A stretch of DNA of 9,161 bases, from positions 1 through 9,161 of the forward strand of contig JAUQQI010000172.1 in assembly GCA_030549955.1 (NCBI GenBank), read 5' to 3'. Of the stretch, positions 1 to 4,953 are shown in pieces. Position numbers and translations under genes: made by a program. Source of the stretch: Chloroflexota bacterium (GTDB lineage: Bacteria > Chloroflexota > Dehalococcoidia > JAUQQI01). The number at the start of each line of letters is the position of its first letter. Position 1 is the first letter of the stretch. Under the pieces are notes generated by a model, which saw only the letters and a list, made by a program, of their open reading frames with translations, made no database searches and had not been told where the DNA came from.

Positions 1-1025
1 ATAATGTGGGGCAGGAGGTGGCCGATGATGTGGCGGGCCGCGACCGGGGCCGGAGGCTGGGCGTTCAGGATAGAGCCGGGCGGGGCGTAGACTTCGAGGG
101 GTCGGAAGCTCCCGGCGTTGTTCGGGACCTCCGGGCAGAGGGCGCACTTCAGGGCGTAGGTCGTATAGGCGTGGGTGTAGTTCATGACGACGTTAATGCC
201 GTACGGGCTCTGGGGCGACGAACCGCTGTAGTCAACGAAGACCGAATCCTCCCGGAACTCGAGCCGAACTCTAAGATAAATCGGCTCGTCGAAGCCGTCC
301 GACCAGCCGTCGGCCTCATAAACGCCAGGCGGAACCGCCCCAATGGCCTCCCGCATCGCCCGCTCGGACCGGGAAAGGATCTCGTCGGCCAGGGGCTCGA
401 GGCTTTCGAGGCCGTACTCTTCCATCATATCGAGCAGGCGGTGGCCGCCGACCTCGTTCGAGACCATCTGGGCGTGGAGGTCGCCAATAACCTCCCGGGG
501 CGTTCGAACGTTCGCCTCGATGAGCCGCAGGAGGGTTCGGTCCGGCTCGCCCCGGCGGTAGAGCTTGGAAATCGGGATGTGCAGGCCCTCCTCGTAGACT
601 TCCCGGGCGTCGGCCCCGAGGATCCGACCCCCGATGTCGAGGGCGTGGCAGATGTTCCCGATGAAGGCGACGAGCCTGTCCCGGCGGAAGATCGGGGTGA
701 CGACCGTAAAATCGTTCAGGTGTCCGGCCGTCTGCCAGGGGTTGTTGGTCACCAGCACATCGCCGGGCTCGAGGCTTTCCGGCGGGAAGGCCTCAAGGAA
801 ATGATGCATGGCGGCCTGCATCGGGTTGATGTGGCCCGGGGTGCCGGTGACGGCCTGGGCGAGCAGGTTGCCCCGGACGTCGAAGATGCAGGCCGAGAGG
901 TCGCCTGATTCCCGGACGATGCTGGTGAACGATGTCCGGATGAGGGCCGCGGCCTGCTCGTTGACGACGGCAATAAGCCGGTTCCACAGGACTTCCAGGG
1001 TTACGGGGTCGAAGGTCTGGGCCAT
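1..1025 (-). CDS. hyuB: Hydantoinase B / 5-oxoprolinase family subunit (HyuB-like), C-terminus cut by the window edge
   Basis: HyuB-family proteins form the B subunit of ATP-dependent hydantoinases, oxoprolinases and related carboxylases, and normally pair with a HyuA subunit in the cytoplasm. The 341 residues read here match the family N-terminal half: FDPVTLEVLWNRL (5-17), IRTSFTSIVRESGDLS (29-44), TGTPGHINPM (60-69), GDVLVTNNPW (88-97) followed by GHLNDFTVVTP (101-111), CHALDIGGR (126-134), and GDLHAQMVSNEVG (181-193). Full-length members usually run well over 500 residues, so the C-terminal part lies beyond base 1. The start at 1025 fits the usual family N-terminus, but no Shine-Dalgarno sequence precedes it, so leaderless or weakly initiated translation is possible. 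No HyuA is visible upstream, where the small membrane-protein operon ends instead; a partner would have to lie beyond the left edge or elsewhere. The true substrate (hydantoin, oxoproline or other) cannot be told from this fragment. Confidence 0.93.
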   Translation of the reverse strand, partial: MAQTFDPVTLEVLWNRLIAVVNEQAAALIRTSFTSIVRESGDLSACIFDVRGNLLAQAVTGTPGHINPMQAAMHHFLEAFPPESLEPGDVLVTNNPWQTAGHLNDFTVVTPIFRRDRLVAFIGNICHALDIGGRILGADAREVYEEGLHIPISKLYRRGEPDRTLLRLIEANVRTPREVIGDLHAQMVSNEVGGHRLLDMMEEYGLESLEPLADEILSRSERAMREAIGAVPPGVYEADGWSDGFDEPIYLRVRLEFREDSVFVDYSGSSPQSPYGINVVMNYTHAYTTYALKCALCPEVPNNAGSFRPLEVYAPPGSILNAQPPAPVAARHIIGHLLPHI

Positions 1026-1040
1026 GTTAGAAACCGATAA

Positions 1041-1056
1041 ACTTTAGGGTCTAAGT
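1041..1056. promoter_or_regulatory. Short inverted repeat just upstream of hyuB
   Basis: ACTTTAG (1041-1047) and CTAAGT (1051-1056) are inverted around GGT, with one unpaired T. The site sits 16-31 bases upstream of the hyuB start, in an AT-richer patch inside otherwise GC-rich DNA. It could be a small operator or overlap the promoter, for which I found no convincing -35/-10 pair. It may also be chance. Confidence 0.2.
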
Positions 1057-1123
1057 AATGAGTTTGGGCTCCGGGGCCGGGCCGGTCCTGGTTTGGACGC
1101 CAGAAATGTCGGTCAGAGGATTG

Positions 1124-1140
1124 TGCATAGTGTACATGCA
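1124..1140. promoter_or_regulatory. 17-bp palindrome, candidate operator upstream of hyuB
   Basis: TGCAT and ATGCA half-sites flank a 7-base centre containing GTGTAC, giving a symmetric site about 100 bases upstream of the hyuB start. The size, symmetry and GTAC-containing core resemble operators of GntR-type regulators (FadR/FCD), which often control catabolic genes. No regulator gene is in the window. The assignment to a family is inference; only the symmetry is seen. Confidence 0.35.
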
Positions 1141-1147
1141 AAGCTAA

Positions 1148-1210
1148 GGCCCTCCTGGCAGATTCAGCCTGATTTTAGCCCAGAGCGACGCTTCTTGACC
1201 AGGAGGGGCC
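1148..1210 (-). other. Long-range inverted repeat (11-bp arms, 40-nt loop) in the hyuB upstream region
   Basis: GGCCCTCCTGG (1148-1158) is complementary to CCAGGAGGGGCC (1199-1210) with one bulged G. In a leftward transcript the left arm is followed by a mildly U-rich TTAGCTTT. Its right arm overlaps the arm of the neighbouring hairpin at 1206-1213, so the two cannot form together. This could be an attenuator-like or processing structure in the readthrough RNA between the transporter operon and hyuB. No known riboswitch class is recognised. Confidence 0.35.
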
Positions 1211-1242
1211 GGGTTCAAGCTTTCCCGGGGGGTGCCCGGCCC
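1206..1242 (-). other. GC-rich hairpin (8-bp perfect stem)
   Basis: GGGCCGGG (1206-1213) pairs perfectly with CCCGGCCC (1235-1242) across a 21-nt loop that itself contains a CCCGGG palindrome. Bases 1206-1210 are shared with the inverted repeat at 1148-1210, so the two folds compete. Whether this is functional or a by-product of high GC content is not known. Confidence 0.35.
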
Positions 1243-1254
1243 AGGTCGAAGGCA

Positions 1255-1291
1255 CAGCCCGGCCTGAGGTCACTCGCTCAGGCTGGGGCTG
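1255..1291 (-). terminator. Terminator-like hairpin after the small membrane-protein operon
   Basis: A 14-bp stem (1255-1268 with 1277-1291) carries one bulged G, one G-T pair and an 8-nt loop. It begins 14 nt beyond the stop of the 31-aa gene in the direction of transcription. The position fits the end of the leftward operon. There is no U-run after it, so if it terminates it does so without the classic tract, or it protects the mRNA 3' end. Confidence 0.5.
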
Positions 1292-1304
1292 GGCAGCAGG
1301 CTTC

Positions 1305-1400
1305 CTACTCGGCGGCAGCCCGGGCCATAAGCCAGGTCGAAACCAGGGCAAGGATGGTTACGACAACCCCGATAATTACACCAACAACTTCGTGGGACAT
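1305..1400 (-). CDS. 31-aa single-helix membrane protein, possible small subunit of the upstream transporter
   Basis: This tiny gene encodes 31 residues starting MSHEVVGVIIGVVV, with one hydrophobic helix over about residues 5-25 and a short Arg/Ala-rich end with a final Glu. A GGAGG Shine-Dalgarno sequence lies 10 bases before the ATG, inside the 25-base gap after the carrier gene stop, so it should be co-translated from the same mRNA. A strong hairpin follows the stop. Several Na+-coupled LeuT-fold carriers are known to need small one-helix partners (for example MetS with MetP), and annotated symporter small accessory proteins have a similar size. By analogy this protein may stabilise or regulate the Nramp-like carrier. 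That role is inferred from position, length and topology; I recognise no family. Confidence 0.65.
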   Translation of the reverse strand: MSHEVVGVIIGVVVTILALVSTWLMARAAAE

Positions 1401-1425
1401 CTTCGCCGCGCCTCCAAGGGGAGTT

Positions 1426-2904
1426 TCACAACCGCACCCCGAAGACCTGGTTAAGGACCGTCAGGGTCACGAAGAAGGCGAAGAAGAGGGCCGCCAGGAC
1501 CACTGTTAGCTCCCGCCAGAGGGGTGGCCGGAGTTCCGGCGGCAGGAACTTGCGGTTGACATAGATGGTGTGCAGGGACAGGACGACAAAGTTAAACCCG
1601 GCCATGTTCGCCCCGATGAGGATGAGGACCAGCGGCTGGGCCAGGTTGATGGCAATCGCGCCCCAGATGGTAAAGACCAGCAGGATGCCGTAGTAAACGA
1701 GCCGCACGTCTCCGCCCCGCCAGGCCCGGACTCGGCTGCTGCCGGTCCAGAGCATGTCTGTAACCATCCGGGTAAAGATGTCGGTGATGCCGAGCTGGGT
1801 ACTAAAGAGGATCCAGAAGCCACACAGGAGCGTCAGGAACCACATGGCTGGGCCCCAGACCTGAGAGAGATACTGGGCCTGGAAGGCCGCCACTGCAAAA
1901 CCCGAAATATCTGTCCCCGGCGGGATGAACTGCACGGTAAGCAAGGCCGGCAAAAACATACCAAGGAAACACCCGACGGTCCAGACCAGATACTGGTCCA
2001 CGGCCAGGTATCTCCACCACTCAGTCCAGCGGCCGAGATTCTCCCGGGTGATGGGGAAAATCTTCCCCTCATGGGTCAGGGCGATTCGCTGGCCACCAAC
2101 CAGGGCGGGAATAAACCCGACGACCTTGCCCATGCCGAAGCCCTTATCCCGGAGCCAGTTACTGATGGTCGAGTTGCCCACTCCGCCGGCCCCGGCATAG
2201 GCCGCAAAGCCGCCCAGCAGCAACCAGTCTGCCCCCTGTGGCAGGGAGCCAAAGTACACAAAACCCCTCGCAACGGTCAGCCAGGTGTTAGCTGAGACAA
2301 GGAAGACGCCGATGATGACCAGGAAGTAAAGGATCCAGAAAACCATGAACCACTCGGCCAGCTCCAGGGTGCGCTCGATCCGCCGGCCAAAGGCCACAAT
2401 AGCAATGGCCAGGAGGAACGTCACATAGCCCCAGAAGAGCACCGTCGGCCGGTCAGCGGCCGTCGGAAGCCGGCCAAGGAAGGCGGCGGCAATGGCCGTC
2501 GCGGCCGAGAGGGCCCAGCCCGGCCAGCCAAGCTGCAGAAATGCCAGCAGCGAGTAGACAACGCCCCAGAAGGCCGGACCAGGTCTGGTCCGCATAAAGC
2601 CGGTGTAAATCGGCTCGCCGGTATAGAGGGTATAGCGGGCAAACTCGGTGTTAAGAATTACCTGCAGGATAATCGACGCCGTCGCCACCCACAGGAGGGC
2701 CGCGCCGTATTTGGCCGTCGTCGCCGGACCGATCAGCCACTCGCCGCTACCAATGGAAACACCAAGCAGAATAGCCCCCGGCCCGATAATCGCCGCCGCA
2801 TTCTTCCAGCTGAAGGGCGGCGGGGACGGAAGGTCAGTGACCTCCCACGGGGGCAATTCGCCGGCCGGAACCTTGTCGCCAGGTTTGAGCTCTCGAACAG
2901 CCAT
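1426..2904 (-). CDS. Nramp/SLC11-like APC-superfamily transporter lacking the canonical metal-binding motifs
   Basis: A 492-aa polytopic inner-membrane protein with 11-12 likely helices and a polar N-terminal leader of about 33 residues. Its first helix (about 36-60), IGPGAILLGVSIGSGEWLIGP followed by TTAKYGAALLW, aligns with the Nramp first helix, and ILNTEFARYTLYTG (83-96) with the next helix. At the metal site, however, canonical DPGN is replaced by GSGE (52-55). The sixth-helix MPHN is replaced by GVGN (241-244, within AAYAGAGGVGNSTISNW). Transition-metal transport is therefore doubtful. Nramp-related carriers with altered sites are known for Mg2+ and other cations, and an organic solute cannot be excluded. 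The ATG has a GGGAGG Shine-Dalgarno sequence 7 bases upstream. The gene sits between two tiny membrane-protein genes in one operon, 20 bases after the first and 25 before the second, suggesting a multi-component carrier. Confidence 0.85.
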   Translation of the reverse strand: MAVRELKPGDKVPAGELPPWEVTDLPSPPPFSWKNAAAIIGPGAILLGVSIGSGEWLIGPATTAKYGAALLWVATASIILQVILNTEFARYTLYTGEPIYTGFMRTRPGPAFWGVVYSLLAFLQLGWPGWALSAATAIAAAFLGRLPTAADRPTVLFWGYVTFLLAIAIVAFGRRIERTLELAEWFMVFWILYFLVIIGVFLVSANTWLTVARGFVYFGSLPQGADWLLLGGFAAYAGAGGVGNSTISNWLRDKGFGMGKVVGFIPALVGGQRIALTHEGKIFPITRENLGRWTEWWRYLAVDQYLVWTVGCFLGMFLPALLTVQFIPPGTDISGFAVAAFQAQYLSQVWGPAMWFLTLLCGFWILFSTQLGITDIFTRMVTDMLWTGSSRVRAWRGGDVRLVYYGILLVFTIWGAIAINLAQPLVLILIGANMAGFNFVVLSLHTIYVNRKFLPPELRPPLWRELTVVLAALFFAFFVTLTVLNQVFGVRL

Positions 2905-2924
2905 TGCTGCACCTCCCTCAGGAG

Positions 2925-3131
2925 CTAGGCTTTTTGCGCTCGGGCACCGCTAGTGAGCAGGTGCACCAGATAGCCGACGACAATCGCCGCGCAGTACCAG
3001 CCGTAGAGGCCAAACCAGAAGTTGAATCGGGTGACCTGGTCAAAACCGCCGAGGATCAGCTGTAAAACCGGACCGACAATGAATACCACGATTCCGGCGA
3101 CCATTCCGGCCCGCGAGTCTCTGTTGTCCAT
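2925..3131 (-). CDS. 68-aa two-helix membrane protein, first gene of the transporter operon
   Basis: A small membrane protein of unrecognised family. It has a charged N-terminus (MDNRDSRAG), helix 1 at about residues 9-29, a polar connection (GGFDQVTRFN), aromatic-rich helix 2 at about 38-60 (FWFGLYGWYC onward), and a basic tail. The ATG at 3131 is preceded by AGGAGG at an ideal 5-base spacing. A longer reading to 3200 would begin inside the -35 box of the operon promoter and is rejected. Size, topology and position immediately before a large carrier gene recall small symporter partner proteins such as YhdT, encoded next to PanF. An accessory role for the Nramp-like carrier is inferred, not shown. 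Confidence 0.75.
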   Translation of the reverse strand: MDNRDSRAGMVAGIVVFIVGPVLQLILGGFDQVTRFNFWFGLYGWYCAAIVVGYLVHLLTSGARAQKA

Positions 3132-3136
3132 GGGAT

Positions 3137-3142
3137 CCTCCT
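3137..3142 (-). promoter_or_regulatory. Shine-Dalgarno site fixing the start of the 68-aa protein
   Basis: AGGAGG on the minus strand, 5 bases before the ATG at 3131-3129. It settles the start against a longer reading that has no ribosome-binding site and would overlap the promoter. Confidence 0.8.
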
Positions 3143-3171
3143 GCCGCCACTTTGAGCCTGATTTCTGCCAG

Positions 3172-3200
3172 TCTATAGCATCATCTGCTCGTAATGTCAA
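3172..3200 (-). promoter_or_regulatory. Sigma-70-type promoter for the leftward transporter operon
   Basis: On the minus strand there is a perfect -35 TTGACA (3200-3195), a 17-base spacer and a -10 TATAGA (3177-3172). Transcription would begin near 3165, leaving a leader of about 35 bases before the ATG at 3131. It is the best -35 match in the window and directs all three membrane-protein genes. Confidence 0.75.
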
Positions 3201-3245
3201 GACGATTCCGTAAATCAGAATGATAGTTTTATTTATTGGCCAGAT

Positions 3246-3275
3246 TTGTCCGCTGTTATGGTGGGTGGCTAAAAT
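3246..3275 (+). promoter_or_regulatory. Divergent promoter for the COG2187-type kinase-like gene
   Basis: TTGTCC (3246-3251), an 18-base spacer and TAAAAT (3270-3275) on the plus strand. The predicted start near 3282 lies about 30 bases before the ATG at 3314, which supports that start over an upstream TTG at 3236 that precedes the promoter. The back-to-back promoters are only about 46 bases apart (-35 to -35), so a shared regulator could affect both. Confidence 0.5.
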
Positions 3276-3313
3276 CTTTTCGGGTAGATGCCCGCCAGTT
3301 TCAGGGGCCTAAG

Positions 3314-4612
3314 ATGACCGGATATGTCTCCCTGGTGGACGGGTTGCTCCGCCCCGAGGCGTATCCCCACCGGCCCCGGCGGGTTCGGTTACTCGAAACC
3401 CACATCTCTTATGTCTTCCTGGCCGGACCTTTTGCGTGTAAAGTTAAAAAGCCGGTTAATTTTGGCTTCCTGGATTACTCGACCCTGGAGCAGCGCCGCC
3501 ACTTCTGCGAGCAGGAGGTCCGCCTTAACCAGGCCCTCTGTCCCGGGACTTACCTTCGGGTCGTGCCGATTGTCCGAACCTCCACCGGGTTTCTGGTTGA
3601 CGGGAAAGGCGAACCTGTCGAGTATGCCGTCCTTATGCGGCGGCTCCCGACTGACCGGATGCTCGACCGGCTTATCAGGCGGGGCCGGGTTGACCCGGAG
3701 GTCCTGGTCCGGATTGCCCGGAAGGTTGCCGCCTTTCACGTCGCATCAGACCGGGGCCCCGAAATCGACCGGTTCGGCGACCCGGAAGTGATCCGGTTCA
3801 ACTGGGAGGAGAACTTTGCCCAGACTGCCCCGTATCTCGGTCGGACGATCCCCCGCCGCTGGTACGACGGCATCCGCCGCTATGTCGCCGGTTTTCTCAA
3901 AGATTCGGCTCAACTGCTGCTGGGACGGATTTCTCAGGGGCGGATTCGGGACTGCCACGGTGACCTTCGGACCGAGAGCATCTGTGTTGAGGACGGCATC
4001 TGCATCTTCGACCGGGTCGAATTCAATGACCGGTTCCGGTACGGGGATGTGGCGTCCGAGGTCGCCTTTTTGGTTATGGACCTGGATGCCCTCGGCCGGC
4101 CCGACCTGGGCTATGTTTTTGCCGAAAGCTATATCGAGGCGTCGGGCGACCGGGAGCTGCGTCGGCTCCTGCCCTTCTACCAGTGCTACCGGGCCTACGT
4201 CCGGGGCAAAGTTACCAGCTTCCGCCTCGACCAGGTTAAAACCGAAGCTGAACGGCGGAGAATTCGTCGGCTGGCCCGGCGGTATTTTCGGCTAGCCTGG
4301 GACTACGCCCGGGCGCCGACCAGACCTCTCCTGGTCACGGTGGCCGGGGTGCCGGCGGGAACCAGGGTGGCTTTAGGCTGGGGTCTCGCCTGCCGGCTGG
4401 GTGCAAGGTTTCATGCGGAGGACGAGGCTTCGGCGATTCGGGCTGACCTGGAAGCCGGGTTCCCGGTCGTCGTGACCCTGGCCGAAGACGATTTTGCCGG
4501 GGGACTCGGCAGGCTTGCGGGCAGGGCCCAGCTGATAGCGGTGGATTACCGGACGGTGGCGACGGGCCGGGTTCTTGACCGGATCCTGCGCCAGGTCCAC
4601 GGCCGGCTTTAA
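3314..4612 (+). CDS. COG2187-type protein: aminoglycoside-phosphotransferase-like kinase fold with a degenerate C-terminal P-loop domain
   Basis: A 432-aa soluble protein. Residues about 1-330 form a phosphotransferase-like domain: ETHISYVFLAG (28-38), VKKPVNFGFLDYSTLEQR (44-61), catalytic-loop HGDL (215-218) and FDRVEFNDRFRYGDVASEV (232-250), the last carrying the metal-binding Asp equivalent. The Asn usually found after HGDL in kinases of this fold is Ser222. Full-length family members add a nucleotide-kinase domain with a GxPGxGKST-like Walker A. Here the matching stretch (344-353) reads AGVPAGTRVA, with Lys and Ser/Thr lost, and the domain is only about 95 residues, so ATP binding there is unlikely. 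The substrate is not known for this family; antibiotic resistance should not be assumed. The ATG at 3314 has AGGGG a few bases upstream, matches the family N-terminus and follows the promoter at 3246-3275. An in-frame TTG at 3236 is less likely. Confidence 0.85.
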   Translation: MTGYVSLVDGLLRPEAYPHRPRRVRLLETHISYVFLAGPFACKVKKPVNFGFLDYSTLEQRRHFCEQEVRLNQALCPGTYLRVVPIVRTSTGFLVDGKGEPVEYAVLMRRLPTDRMLDRLIRRGRVDPEVLVRIARKVAAFHVASDRGPEIDRFGDPEVIRFNWEENFAQTAPYLGRTIPRRWYDGIRRYVAGFLKDSAQLLLGRISQGRIRDCHGDLRTESICVEDGICIFDRVEFNDRFRYGDVASEVAFLVMDLDALGRPDLGYVFAESYIEASGDRELRRLLPFYQCYRAYVRGKVTSFRLDQVKTEAERRRIRRLARRYFRLAWDYARAPTRPLLVTVAGVPAGTRVALGWGLACRLGARFHAEDEASAIRADLEAGFPVVVTLAEDDFAGGLGRLAGRAQLIAVDYRTVATGRVLDRILRQVHGRL

Positions 4613-4624
4613 GGGCTAGCCGGC
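4602..4624 (+). terminator. Hairpin across the stop codon of the kinase-like gene
   Basis: GCCGGCT (4602-4608) pairs with AGCCGGC (4618-4624) across a 9-nt loop that contains the TAA stop. There is no U-run after it, so it is at best a weak or partial terminator; some readthrough into tatA is likely. Confidence 0.35.
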
Positions 4625-4634
4625 AGCTTCCGTC

Positions 4635-4663
4635 TTGACCGGGCCTGTTAAAGGTGTTATTCA
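4635..4663 (+). promoter_or_regulatory. Possible promoter for tatA
   Basis: TTGACC (4635-4640) and TATTCA (4658-4663) are separated by 17 bases. The -35 is good (five of six) and the -10 weak (three of six). A start near 4670 would leave a leader of about 20 bases. Its position also argues against an in-frame TTG at 4635 as the start codon of TatA. Confidence 0.35.
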
Positions 4664-4676
4664 TTACGTAGGTACC

Positions 4677-4682
4677 GGAGGT
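4677..4682 (+). promoter_or_regulatory. Shine-Dalgarno site fixing the TatA start
   Basis: GGAGGT, 9 bases before the ATG at 4692. A second in-frame ATG at 4698 is 15 bases away and less favoured. Confidence 0.7.
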
Positions 4683-4691
4683 GGATTATTC

Positions 4692-4865
4692 ATGGTAATG
4701 CCCAGAATCGGACCGCTGGAGCTGGCCATCATCCTGCTGATCGTGGTGCTTGTGTTCGGGGTCGGTAAGTTGCCGGAACTCGGCTCCGCCCTCGGACGGG
4801 GCATTCGCGATTTCCGGAAGGCCCTCTCCGGCGAGGACGAACAGCGCAACCAGTCAAACGTTTAA
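4692..4865 (+). CDS. tatA: TatA/TatE-type twin-arginine translocase subunit
   Basis: TatA subunits assemble in the inner membrane with TatC to export folded proteins bearing twin-arginine signals. This 57-aa protein has the full family plan: a short N-terminus, one membrane helix (about 8-22, [16 protein letters not shown]), the hinge motif [10 protein letters not shown] (22-31), an amphipathic helix (about 32-45, [14 protein letters not shown]), then a short acidic/polar tail. It is at the short end for the family. No tatC or tatB is in the window, so it works with partners encoded elsewhere. It is separated from the kinase-like gene upstream by 79 bases and from the ABC cluster downstream by 88 bases, and its own Shine-Dalgarno and possible promoter suggest independent expression. 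TatA and TatB can be hard to separate by sequence; length and the LPELG hinge favour TatA. Confidence 0.92.
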   Translation: MVMPRIGPLELAIILLIVVLVFGVGKLPELGSALGRGIRDFRKALSGEDEQRNQSNV

Positions 4866-4878
4866 ACCGCTCTCCTTT

Positions 4879-4894
4879 TAACCGGGACCGGTTA
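4879..4894 (+). other. Small hairpin in the tatA-ABC gap
   Basis: TAACCG (4879-4884) and CGGTTA (4889-4894) form a 6-bp stem with a GGAC tetraloop, 13 bases after the TatA stop. There is no T-run after it. It is a weak terminator candidate or a chance fold. I see no convincing promoter for the downstream ABC genes in the remaining bases of the gap. Confidence 0.2.
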
Positions 4895-4953
4895 GCCGTA
4901 CGAGGCCGGGAGTCCGGTTTATCTGAAAGTTCGGCGTGCCCCTTTGACGGTGT

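Noticed and set aside
6..908. 300-codon open frame on the plus strand opposite hyuB
   Set aside because: The minus strand carries unmistakable HyuB motifs over the same bases; the plus-strand product is Arg/Asp/Gly/Val-rich with no recognisable domain, typical of antisense shadows in high-GC DNA.
1093..1509. 138-codon open frame on the plus strand across the 1026-1304 region and small-protein gene
   Set aside because: No Shine-Dalgarno, no recognisable domain, and it runs through the hairpins and into the 3' end of the carrier gene on the opposite strand.
1570..2295. 241-codon open frame on the plus strand opposite the Nramp-like gene
   Set aside because: The minus-strand protein has coherent membrane helices and family motifs; the plus product has none.
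3132..3200. N-terminal extension of the two-helix protein to a start at 3200
   Set aside because: That start overlaps the TTGACA box and lies upstream of the expected transcript start; AGGAGG at 3137-3142 marks the ATG at 3131.
3314..4612. Antibiotic resistance gene (aminoglycoside phosphotransferase)
   Set aside because: The sequence follows the COG2187 pattern (VKKPVNFGFLDYSTLE and FDRVEFNDRFRYGD), a family with only fold-level relation to resistance enzymes and no shown drug substrate.
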